The notes under the pieces were generated by a model. It had not been told where the DNA came from. It ran no database searches and worked only from the letters and a program-made list of their open reading frames with translations. Both the position numbers and the translations under genes were made by a program. Positions 7,236 through 13,911 of a stretch of DNA of 18,412 nt are shown here, piece by piece (position 1 is the stretch's first letter; each line of letters starts with the position of its first letter). This DNA comes from an uncultured Candidatus Saccharibacteria bacterium (lineage in GTDB: Bacteria; Patescibacteria; Saccharimonadia; Saccharimonadales; UBA6022), in the NCBI GenBank assembly GCA_946479115.1, contig CAMLED010000005.1:1-18412 (forward strand), read 5' to 3'.

Positions 7236-8996
7236 ATGCATCAACTCAAGCCGCATCGTCACCTCGCCATCTACACAAAAATAGGAATAATCACCCTCTT
7301 ATTACTCATGGGCGTGACCAGCGCTCTTTATATATGGATCCATCGCGACACGATATTCTCCTCACCTACCGCTGCACAAACCCAAATGAATTTATTACAG
7401 TCAGGATGGAATCATGTGTCCGGCGTTACTGCACGAGCGGATGGACTACATGTTACTAAAACAGATCAAACAATTGTCCAGCAGAATGGAAGCCCAGGAA
7501 TGTCGATTCCTGCCGTTAATCTTTTTGGAACTCATTTGTATGCTGACGCCGATTACACACTTACGGCCACTATTACCAACCTCAGTGGTACTGGGATTCT
7601 ACGATTTTACAGTGCGGCACCACTGACTCAGGATGAGTTTTATACGATACCCAAAAATATTGAATTTATTATCAGTGATACTCTCGTCACTACTAACATC
7701 TGGGATAACAACCAGTCAAAAAATCCATACACTCAAAAACCTGTCAGTTCGGTGGCTCACGGTCTCAAATCATCCCCTACTCATGTACTGACGATCAAAC
7801 GTATTAACAATCAGTTAGTCACACTCATTGATGGAAAAAAGATTATGCAGCAGCCTTATCGTGATCTCTTTAATCGCGAGTTGTGGTTTGGGTTATCAGC
7901 GAAAAATGCTGATGATAACTGGATCCTTAAGGATTTGACAGTTACAACAAACGCTCCTAATCGAGTTCTTCCTGTAAATACAGCGGCAAATTCGCCTACT
8001 CAACAGACCCCAGCTACTGACGCCTTACAAACACTCGCAACCGCTAAACGTACAGACTTCCAAGTTGGAGCTGCAGCAGCCTTGGCGCCATCAGTCAGTG
8101 ATACTACATATCGAACTATTCTCTACTATGGCCATTTCGGCAGCATTACTACCGAAAATGCCCTAAAATGGCAGTTTGTTCATCCCACCTCCTCAAACTA
8201 CAACTTCACTGATGCCGATACACTCATTAATCTTGCCAGGCAATATAATCTTGCCATTCATGGCCATGCGCTTGTCTTTGGCGAAGCTAATCCTCTCTGG
8301 GTGCAAGACCTACCCATAGCTACTCCTGCTGACAAAACCAATGTTGAACAAATCATGATCGATCACATCACTAAAACGGTCGAGCATTTCAAAGGTCGAG
8401 TTGCTAGCTGGGATGTCGTCAATGAGCCGCTTAGTGACACTGACGGAACCGTTGGATTACGTCAGCATATATGGCAACAAGCTATAGGTGAATCGTATAT
8501 TGCTACTGCATTTCAAACTGCGCATCAGGCTGATCCTCAGGCGAAATTGTATATTAATGATTTCGGTTTAGAAGCGGATGGCGAACGCTGGGATGCAATG
8601 CTTGCACTTGTCACAAAGTTAAAAGCGAGCGGTGTGCCGATTGATGGTGTTGGCTTTCAAACGCATGTTTATGAGCAAGCGGATACAATTGATCCCGTTG
8701 TGCTCCGCAAGCATATACAGCAGCTCGCAGAAATTGGGCTGCTCGCTCGCATTTCAGAAATGGATGTCTACAGTGATGACGGACCTGAAGCCCAAGCTCA
8801 ACAATACCGCGATGTCTTTGCTGCTTGTTTTATGGAGCCAAACTGCACGTCGTGGACGACATGGGGTGTAAGCGATCGTTATAACCTATACCTTGATGAC
8901 GAGGGGCACATAGCTACAGGACAAGATTATCTATGGGATACAAACATGCAACCAACCCCTGCTGTCACAAAACTCCAAGAGTTTTTACGTTCATAA
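7236..8996 (+). CDS. Membrane-anchored GH10 glycoside hydrolase (xylanase family)
   Basis: Predicted retaining beta-glycanase acting outside the membrane; GH10 members typically cut the beta-1,4-xylan backbone. The 586-aa protein has a basic N-terminus and a single membrane anchor (about 12-36), and a beta-rich N-terminal domain (about 48-240) resembling a LamG/carbohydrate-binding module. A Pro/Thr/Ala linker follows, then the GH10 barrel (about 262-585). Visible motifs are TTENALKW (305-312), WDVVNEP with acid/base Glu397, FQTH (474-477), SEMD with nucleophile Glu508, and TTWGVSD (541-547). The usual GHTLVWHSQ segment reads GHALVFGEA (343-351), so Trp, His and Gln positions that line the -2 subsite in well-studied xylanases are changed. 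Start: ATG at 7236 with GGGAG 4 nt upstream. It is divergent from the glycosyltransferase operon and may trim that polymer or digest plant xylan. Confidence 0.88.
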   Translation: MHQLKPHRHLAIYTKIGIITLLLLMGVTSALYIWIHRDTIFSSPTAAQTQMNLLQSGWNHVSGVTARADGLHVTKTDQTIVQQNGSPGMSIPAVNLFGTHLYADADYTLTATITNLSGTGILRFYSAAPLTQDEFYTIPKNIEFIISDTLVTTNIWDNNQSKNPYTQKPVSSVAHGLKSSPTHVLTIKRINNQLVTLIDGKKIMQQPYRDLFNRELWFGLSAKNADDNWILKDLTVTTNAPNRVLPVNTAANSPTQQTPATDALQTLATAKRTDFQVGAAAALAPSVSDTTYRTILYYGHFGSITTENALKWQFVHPTSSNYNFTDADTLINLARQYNLAIHGHALVFGEANPLWVQDLPIATPADKTNVEQIMIDHITKTVEHFKGRVASWDVVNEPLSDTDGTVGLRQHIWQQAIGESYIATAFQTAHQADPQAKLYINDFGLEADGERWDAMLALVTKLKASGVPIDGVGFQTHVYEQADTIDPVVLRKHIQQLAEIGLLARISEMDVYSDDGPEAQAQQYRDVFAACFMEPNCTSWTTWGVSDRYNLYLDDEGHIATGQDYLWDTNMQPTPAVTKLQEFLRS

Positions 8997-9101
8997 GCCA
9001 CATGTTTTCAGTATATGTATATTTCACTAAGGTTGCTGCATTTGCAACTTGATGTTATTATCATACATAACTCTACAGCCTGTGGGGTTGAGGCTATCCG
9101 T

Positions 9102-9130
9102 AGTGTCAACTCCCGATTCGGAGTTGCACT
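9102..9130 (+). promoter_or_regulatory. Hairpin in the leader of the ATPase gene
   Basis: AGTG-T-CAACTCC, loop CGATTC, GGAGTTG-CACT: an 11-bp stem with one bulged T. It ends 10 nt before the GGAGG Shine-Dalgarno (9141-9145) and is followed by a T-rich but interrupted run. The 3' arm itself contains GGAG, so it could mimic or compete with the real ribosome site, or the hairpin could be a weak attenuator or an mRNA stabiliser. It is too short to be a known riboswitch class. Confidence 0.45.
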
Positions 9131-9140
9131 TTACAATTTT

Positions 9141-9145
9141 GGAGG
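9141..9145 (+). promoter_or_regulatory. Shine-Dalgarno deciding the ATPase start
   Basis: GGAGG, 8 nt before the ATG at 9154. It argues against the longer reading from 9049, whose extra 35 codons would cross the leader hairpin. Confidence 0.75.
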
Positions 9146-9153
9146 TACCCAAA

Positions 9154-10857
9154 ATGGGTGACAACATGCGAAACAGGCCTGAAAAACCAGGAAACTCAAT
9201 CGATACCTCAGATGATCCAGTACAACTAAAGATTACCGTCGAAAGGTTGCGAGAAAAACTTGAGACAACTTCGCGGGTTCTTGTAGACGCACGAACCCAA
9301 GTTACACTTGTTACAGCCGAAAATGAAGGTCTGCAAAATGAAATTGCAATCCTTCGTCTTCCGGTTAACAGCTACGCATTTTTCGATAGCGTGGCAAGTG
9401 TTGAAAATCGCTACGTGAACATCATAAAGTCAAATCAAAAAATGCGTGTTGGCGTAAGCCATGAAGTAGACATCGATGGCCTGCAGGGTGGACAAACACT
9501 CATGCTAAGCGATACTAACGCAGTCATCGAGGCCATTCCTTTCGATCGCCGTGGAGAAATTCTACCGGTTAAGGAGGTTTATGGTGATGGCAAGCGTGTT
9601 ATTGTCGTAGCTAACAATGACGATGAGAGGATGGTGAATCTTACTGACAGTCTCATTGGCGCCAAGATTAAGTCTGGCGACCTTTTACTAGTCAACAAGG
9701 CTGAGTTTGCAATCGAACTCATCGAGAGGAACGAAGTCACTAGCCTCACACTCGAAAAAGTGCCCGATATCTCTTACGAAGACATCGGTGGGCTAGCTGA
9801 GCAGATTGAGCAGATCCGCGATGCAGTTGAGCTACCTCGACTGCATGCCGAGCTTTTTGCCGAATATGATCTGCCAGCACCGAAGGGTGTATTACTGTAT
9901 GGCCCTCCGGGGTGCGGCAAAACGCTCATCGCCAAGGCTATCGCCAACTCCCTTGCAACCAGAATAAGCGAATCTACTGGCAAAGAAGTTAGTTCATTCT
10001 TCATCAACGTGAAAGGCCCAGAACTCCTTAACAAATACGTTGGCGAAACCGAACGGCACATCCGCATGATATTTGAGCGGGCTCGAGAAAAAGCGAGTGC
10101 TGGTAATCCTGTCGTGATCTTCTTTGACGAAATGGAATCGATGTTCCGCACCCGCGGATCTGGTATCAGTTCGGATATGGAAAGCACAATCGTTCCGCAG
10201 CTCCTCACCGAGCTTGATGGTGTGGAAAGCCTCGAGAATGTCTTGGTAATTGGCGCGTCCAATCGTCAAGACATGATTGATCCAGCTATCCTACGATCAG
10301 GGCGTTTTGACGTCAAGATTCGAGTTGAACGACCGGATCGAGATGCGGCAATCGATATATTTTCCAAGTATCTCACGCCAGAGGTTCCTCTGCACAAACT
10401 TGAACTTGACGCCTACCCTGGCAATAAGTCGGCTTGTGTATCGAACCTCATCCAGCAAATAACTGATCACATGTACGCTCAGACCCCCGAGACAGAGTTT
10501 CTGGAAGTTTTTTATGCAGATACTTTATCAGAAGTCTTGCATTACAGTGACTTCAGCTCGGGTGCGATGATCAAAAGCATTGTTGATCGCGCAAAAAAGG
10601 CTGCGATCAAGGATCAAATTAGAACAGGCCAACCTGGCATTACCTTACAGCACCTCATTGATGCCTGCAACGATGAGTACAAAAGTAACGATGACCTGCC
10701 GAGCAACAACAATGCCGACGACTGGGCGAAGATTTCTCATCGAAGTGGAAAGCGCGTTACGGGCTATAGCGTCGTCTCACGCACACACCTAGCAGAGAAT
10801 CTCGTCAAGCCAATCGAAACCGTTGAAACATCAAGCGGTCCAGGTCAATACCTCTAA
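9154..10857 (+). CDS. arc: Proteasome-associated AAA ATPase (Mpa/ARC family)
   Basis: Hexameric ATP-driven unfoldase; in actinobacteria Mpa/ARC recognises pupylated proteins and threads them into the 20S proteasome. The 567-aa protein (family about 590-610) has an N-terminal coiled coil at about 24-68, two OB-fold domains at about 72-195, and one AAA module. That module has Walker A GPPGCGKT (250-257), Walker B with FFDE (323-326), sensor-1 GASNR (367-371), the arginine-finger segment LRSGRFD (380-386), and a pore-loop FFIN (282-285). The C-terminal region keeps the Mpa-like ADDWAKI segment. The protein ends GPGQYL, the penultimate-Tyr tail that docks Mpa onto the 20S core. No proteasome subunit, Pup, PafA or Dop gene is in the window. 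It appears to be transcribed alone, between a leader hairpin and a strong terminator. AAA proteins such as p97 or FtsH are excluded by the OB domains and the tail. Confidence 0.93.
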   Translation: MGDNMRNRPEKPGNSIDTSDDPVQLKITVERLREKLETTSRVLVDARTQVTLVTAENEGLQNEIAILRLPVNSYAFFDSVASVENRYVNIIKSNQKMRVGVSHEVDIDGLQGGQTLMLSDTNAVIEAIPFDRRGEILPVKEVYGDGKRVIVVANNDDERMVNLTDSLIGAKIKSGDLLLVNKAEFAIELIERNEVTSLTLEKVPDISYEDIGGLAEQIEQIRDAVELPRLHAELFAEYDLPAPKGVLLYGPPGCGKTLIAKAIANSLATRISESTGKEVSSFFINVKGPELLNKYVGETERHIRMIFERAREKASAGNPVVIFFDEMESMFRTRGSGISSDMESTIVPQLLTELDGVESLENVLVIGASNRQDMIDPAILRSGRFDVKIRVERPDRDAAIDIFSKYLTPEVPLHKLELDAYPGNKSACVSNLIQQITDHMYAQTPETEFLEVFYADTLSEVLHYSDFSSGAMIKSIVDRAKKAAIKDQIRTGQPGITLQHLIDACNDEYKSNDDLPSNNNADDWAKISHRSGKRVTGYSVVSRTHLAENLVKPIETVETSSGPGQYL

Positions 10858-10864
10858 AGAATAC

Positions 10865-10910
10865 AGCTCTCTGCTACGATCAACTGGTCGTAGCAGAGAG
10901 CTCTTTTATT
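10865..10910. terminator. Intrinsic terminator between convergent ATPase and proline-rich protein genes
   Basis: A perfect 15-bp stem (10865-10879 with 10888-10902), an 8-nt loop, then CTTTTATT on the plus strand. It begins 8 nt after the ATPase stop codon. The T-rich tail overlaps the TAA of the minus-strand gene (10906-10908). Read on the minus strand the tail is only GTATTCTTT, so it should work best for the ATPase transcript and more weakly in the other direction. Confidence 0.88.
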
Positions 10911-12234
10911 GTTGCACAGGTAATTCTTTTACAGTCGATGGCTTCTTAAGATCGTCTGTTACACTCTTTGGATAACTCAATGTAATAGTAGAGCTGTCTA
11001 CGGCTTTTCCATCACTTGAAGGGCGCTCAAGCTTTACCCGCATGATTCGTTTAGTCGTATTATCGACCAAGAATTCATATTTTACCTTGTCACCCTGAAG
11101 AGTTGATTGAACATCAGTCTCAGTGTCGAGCTTAAGTGCAGCTTTCGCTCGATCATTAAGTTCAGCTAGTGTCTTATCGTCAATTTCGATACCATATTTG
11201 GTCATCTTTTGATTATCAACCGTGACCGCTTCATTACTCTTAATCTTATAGACCTCGTGGTCTTTAATAAATGTCATTAGTTCTTGGCGATTTTCATCAC
11301 TATAGTTACCGACCACTACCTGACCAGTCGTTATATTCACGGATTGTCGGAAACCGCCAATATCGAACACGAATATACTCATAGCCATGTCGGCTTTTGA
11401 AATTTTATACCAAGTGTTAGCGGCAATATTAGCTTCGGTTGCAGTCTGGGCCGAAGGTTCCGTCACGGCGTTTTTCGTTAACATTCCGTAATAGTAATTA
11501 TCTTCCTGAAGATCCAACAGCTCACCCGCTAAATCCATTGGCGATTTCGCATCATCCGATTTAACTGTATATGTTATCTTGCTTTTCGGAAGGGCTGGAT
11601 TAGAAAAGTCACTTATTCCTACGACATGACCAATCATGTGCCCCATCGACTCGTCGGTTTGCTCCATATCATACTCTTGCCGAATGTAGTTTACCTTCAT
11701 ATGATTTTCGATTGCCTGATAAAATAAAGCCTTTGCATCAACAGGCGCAGCGGCAACGGGTTGCGTGTTCCGGGCTTGATTTTGCTGTGCATACACATAC
11801 GCTGCAGCCGCACCGCCTAGTAGTAAAACAATACCCAGGATGATCATGATGATTCGACCAGCATGTGATTTTTTTGGTGCTGGAGGGGCCGAGGCTGCGG
11901 CAACGGTTTCAGCAACAAATTGCTGCTCCCATTCTGACGGCCGAGCCGGTTGGACTGGTTCAAACATTGATGTCTCTGGATTCCATTGTTGAGGAGGAGA
12001 CGTAGGTGTAGCACCTGGCTGCTGAAAAGTCCCTGGTTGCGGTATCTGGATTTTCCATGGATCATACGGCTGCTCTGTAGGTGCGGCACCAACTTGCGGT
12101 TGCTGGTAATTCGGCTGCGCCACTGGCTGCGGCGACGTCGACCACGGGTCATTCACCGGCATAGCACCTGAGGCTGGCGGTACCGAATTCGGATCTGAAT
12201 TCGGTACCGGATTATATTGTTGATTTGGCTGCAT
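10906..12234 (-). CDS. Single-pass membrane protein with Pro/Gln-rich cytoplasmic arm and unknown extracellular domain
   Basis: A 442-aa protein of unrecognised family. Residues 1-120 are low in complexity and rich in Pro, Gln and Asn (QQYNPVP, QPNYQQPQ, PTSPPQQ), with several DPW/PYDPW-like turns. A basic patch (KKSHAGR) precedes one membrane segment at about 127-149. Residues 150-442 are predicted outside; they are mixed alpha/beta with no visible catalytic motif. This topology (disordered cytoplasmic arm, one helix, exported domain) is common in Saccharibacteria and monoderm surface or secretion proteins; a lipoprotein-carrier-like or sensor role is possible but unproven. There is no Shine-Dalgarno: the -10 box lies 10 nt before the ATG, so the mRNA should be nearly leaderless. 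Confidence 0.8.
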   Translation of the reverse strand: MQPNQQYNPVPNSDPNSVPPASGAMPVNDPWSTSPQPVAQPNYQQPQVGAAPTEQPYDPWKIQIPQPGTFQQPGATPTSPPQQWNPETSMFEPVQPARPSEWEQQFVAETVAAASAPPAPKKSHAGRIIMIILGIVLLLGGAAAAYVYAQQNQARNTQPVAAAPVDAKALFYQAIENHMKVNYIRQEYDMEQTDESMGHMIGHVVGISDFSNPALPKSKITYTVKSDDAKSPMDLAGELLDLQEDNYYYGMLTKNAVTEPSAQTATEANIAANTWYKISKADMAMSIFVFDIGGFRQSVNITTGQVVVGNYSDENRQELMTFIKDHEVYKIKSNEAVTVDNQKMTKYGIEIDDKTLAELNDRAKAALKLDTETDVQSTLQGDKVKYEFLVDNTTKRIMRVKLERPSSDGKAVDSSTITLSYPKSVTDDLKKPSTVKELPVQQ

Positions 12235-12244
12235 ATTGCTAATG

Positions 12245-12273
12245 ATTATGACGGATAATGACCCCTAGGTCAA
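12245..12273 (-). promoter_or_regulatory. Promoter of the Pro/Gln-rich membrane protein
   Basis: Minus strand TTGACC (12273-12268), 17-nt spacer, CATAAT (12250-12245). The -10 ends 10 nt before the ATG at 12234, which predicts a leader of only a few nucleotides. It is divergent from the tRNA promoter, with the two -35 boxes about 20 bp apart. Confidence 0.65.
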
Positions 12274-12292
12274 TCTAGCTCTAGTCTTCCTC

Positions 12293-12321
12293 TTGAGTGA
12301 ATAGTCTATAAATGATACAAT
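12293..12321 (+). promoter_or_regulatory. Promoter of tRNA-Gln
   Basis: TTGAGT (12293-12298), 17-nt spacer, TACAAT (12316-12321). Transcription would start near 12328, about 7 nt before the mature 5' end, leaving a short leader for RNase P. Confidence 0.7.
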
Positions 12322-12334
12322 TTGTTACTAGCGA

Positions 12335-12409
12335 TGGGGTGTCGCCAAGTGGTAAGGCACTGGTTTCTGGTACCAGCATTCGGGGGTTCGAATCCCTCCA
12401 CCCCAGCCA
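12335..12409 (+). tRNA. trnQ: tRNA-Gln (anticodon CTG)
   Basis: A complete cloverleaf. The acceptor arm is TGGGGTG with CACCCCA, giving the U1-A72 pair typical of tRNA-Gln. The D stem is GCC/GGC. The anticodon stem CTGGT/ACCAG encloses loop TTCTGGT with CTG at positions 34-36. The T arm is GGGGG-TTCGAAT-CCCTC, followed by discriminator G73 and an encoded CCA. It reads CAG codons. The gene has its own promoter and is followed within 3 nt by a strong terminator, so it is a single-gene unit. Confidence 0.96.
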
Positions 12410-12411
12410 TG

Positions 12412-12447
12412 AAAAAAGACTTAGGTCATTTGATCTAAGTCTTTTTT
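12412..12447. terminator. Terminator of tRNA-Gln
   Basis: AAAAAAGACTTAGGTC, loop ATTT, GATCTAAGTCTTTTTT: a 16-bp stem with one G-U pair, ending in six T. The symmetric A and T flanks make it bidirectional. It lies 2 nt after the encoded CCA. Confidence 0.92.
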
Positions 12448-12498
12448 CTATGCACGTTAACGCTATCTCCTGCATTCCTCTTATGCTAAACTACTTTT

Positions 12499-12687
12499 AT
12501 GTTAAACACTCTTGCGCACCTAGGTCACAATCACACTTCCGAAGCATTAACTTTGGACCACTGCCTGCCAGTTATCATCAGTGCAGGTATTATCATTGCA
12601 GCACTTGCGGGAATTATCGTTTACCTGCTTTCCAATTGGCAACCAAAGAAACCTGCTACAAAAGCTAAGTCTAAACGTTCAAAATAA
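12499..12687 (+). CDS. Small single-pass membrane protein
   Basis: A 62-aa protein with a His-rich, polar N-terminal segment (HLGHNHTSEALTLDH), one clear membrane helix at about 24-46 (PVIISAGIIIAALAGIIVYLL), and a Lys-rich tail (KKPATKAKSKRSK) expected on the cytoplasmic side. No family is recognised. There is no Shine-Dalgarno. TATGCT (12482-12487) lies 11 nt before the ATG, so the transcript may be leaderless, though no good -35 is visible. The clustered His residues (H7, H10, H12, H21) could bind metal; that is speculative. Confidence 0.6.
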   Translation: MLNTLAHLGHNHTSEALTLDHCLPVIISAGIIIAALAGIIVYLLSNWQPKKPATKAKSKRSK

Positions 12688-12762
12688 TTCCAGACAATAG
12701 CTCAGTATTTTGCGGTGTTAGCCATGTCTATCAATTTCGTCAAAAAGCACTCTTCTTCATAT

Positions 12763-12791
12763 TTACCCTGCTCATAATTAAGGTTTATAAT
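12763..12791 (+). promoter_or_regulatory. Promoter of the 170-aa gene, predicted leaderless
   Basis: TTACCC (12763-12768), 17-nt spacer, perfect TATAAT (12786-12791). The ATG at 12798 is only 6 nt further on, where transcription itself should begin. No Shine-Dalgarno is possible. Confidence 0.6.
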
Positions 12792-12797
12792 AAAAAT

Positions 12798-13310
12798 ATG
12801 ACAGCTGTTTATCATGAAATTGATAACTCGAGCCTCCAAGATGTTATTAGGCATGGACTGAAACGTACCTCACGGGGTAATAAAGGTGAAGATAAAAACA
12901 TCATTGAAACTGATGCTTATCTTGACGATCACCGCCCTGCACATCTTCGCGATAAAGACGTAAGTCGAGACAACAATCTTTATGCATATCTTGTTATTGA
13001 TGATAAGATTTCTGATATTACAGACGGCAGTCTTGTGCCGATCAACGAATTCGTAAACAATAGTAATGACGCTGTCCTTAGATTAAATGTTAATCCTGTT
13101 CATTGTTTCGTATCCGATCTTGATATATATGATGAGCTAAAAAACCACATTACAAAATCTAAAGATTCTCCGGCGCTGGAAAAACTTGCGCAAAAATATT
13201 GGAATCGATTATGTTCATTAAACGACTACGCTCCTTACTCGATCGCACGCCCCGAACTTATGATCACATATGACATTGACCCAAAAGACATTCTGTATAT
13301 CGATCACTAG
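12798..13310 (+). CDS. Uncharacterised protein, possibly ADP-ribosyltransferase-like
   Basis: A 170-aa soluble protein without a signal or membrane segment. It opens with VYHEIDNSSLQDVIRHGLKR, a pattern like the Y-H-x-(S/T/D)...hGL start of DarT, RNA 2'-phosphotransferase and related ADP-ribosyltransferase folds. It has RDNNLYAYL and CFVSDLDIYDEL in the middle and closes with RPELMITYDIDPKDILYID, which recalls the EhLh...IpP..I ending of DarT-type proteins. No canonical catalytic triad can be assigned with confidence, so the fold is a guess from pattern only. No antitoxin-like partner is adjacent. It is transcribed from a leaderless-type promoter; the next gene has its own promoter 10 nt downstream of the stop. 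Confidence 0.7.
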   Translation: MTAVYHEIDNSSLQDVIRHGLKRTSRGNKGEDKNIIETDAYLDDHRPAHLRDKDVSRDNNLYAYLVIDDKISDITDGSLVPINEFVNNSNDAVLRLNVNPVHCFVSDLDIYDELKNHITKSKDSPALEKLAQKYWNRLCSLNDYAPYSIARPELMITYDIDPKDILYIDH

Positions 13311-13315
13311 TATCA

Positions 13316-13344
13316 TTGCTAGCGGCACATACAAAGCTTATACT
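13316..13344 (+). promoter_or_regulatory. Promoter of the DUF1697 gene, predicted leaderless
   Basis: TTGCTA (13316-13321), 17-nt spacer, TATACT (13339-13344), 6 nt before the ATG at 13351. It starts right after the stop of the preceding gene and helps fix the DUF1697 start. Confidence 0.55.
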
Positions 13345-13350
13345 ACCCTC

Positions 13351-13911
13351 ATGAATATGAATAAACCTACCAACTATCTCGCACTTCTTCGCGGTATTAA
13401 TGTTGGTGGAAATAGCCTTATCAGCATGCCACTACTAAGAGAAGCACTGTCAGGAGCCGGTCTTGAAAATGTACGCACCTACATCCAAAGCGGCAACGTT
13501 TTATTCACTTCAACTAACTCGGATCGTCAAGAGCTTTCACGTATTATCCATGAGTGTATTCGTTCAAATTTTCAACTTGATGTAGCTGTCGTCATCTTTA
13601 CAAGTGACGAATGGCAAGACATTATTAATGACGCACCAAAATGGTGGGGTGTTGACCCCGACTGGAAGCACAATATTCTTGCGCTGCTACCGCCCATATC
13701 TTCGCTCGAAACAGTCGAAGCTATTGGCGCTTTAAGGCCAGATATCGAATCGGTTGCGGCTGGCAATGGTGTCGTCTATCAATCCATGTCATTTAAACTA
13801 TTTGGCCGCACGACATCAGGAAAGTTAGCAGCTAACCCTATCTACAAAAAAATGACAGTTCGTAATTATAACACTGCTACTAAGCTTCTTGTGCTACTGA
13901 ATCAAGACTAG
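13351..13911 (+). CDS. DUF1697 family protein
   Basis: A 187-aa cytoplasmic protein of the widespread but uncharacterised DUF1697 family. It has the family's opening YLALLRGINVGG (residues 9-20), the YIQSGNVLF segment (44-52), and the closing FGRTTSGKLAANPIYKK-type region. The start at 13351 is chosen because the conserved domain begins within ten residues of it and a -10 box lies 6 nt upstream. A longer reading from 13270 would overlap the preceding gene and add a non-conserved arm. Its 3' end overlaps the convergent PAP2 phosphatase gene by 32 bp. Biochemical function is unknown. Confidence 0.9.
   Translation: MNMNKPTNYLALLRGINVGGNSLISMPLLREALSGAGLENVRTYIQSGNVLFTSTNSDRQELSRIIHECIRSNFQLDVAVVIFTSDEWQDIINDAPKWWGVDPDWKHNILALLPPISSLETVEAIGALRPDIESVAAGNGVVYQSMSFKLFGRTTSGKLAANPIYKKMTVRNYNTATKLLVLLNQD

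Noticed and set aside
9049..9153. Longer N-terminus for the ARC ATPase from an upstream in-frame start
   Set aside because: The extra 35 codons cross the leader hairpin and lie upstream of a good GGAGG Shine-Dalgarno; the coiled-coil region characteristic of the family begins after 9154.
9774..10262. A 162-codon open frame on the minus strand
   Set aside because: It is antisense to the AAA module of ARC, whose motifs are conserved in the plus-strand frame; the Ser/Arg-rich translation is typical of a shadow.
12281..12475. A minus-strand 64-codon frame
   Set aside because: It runs antisense through the tRNA-Gln gene and its terminator.
12499..12687. The 62-aa protein as Pup
   Set aside because: It has a membrane helix and ends KRSK, with no C-terminal Gly-Gly-Glu/Gln.
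13270..13350. Longer N-terminus for the DUF1697 protein
   Set aside because: It overlaps the preceding gene and its stop, adds non-conserved residues, and a promoter -10 box sits 6 nt before the ATG at 13351.
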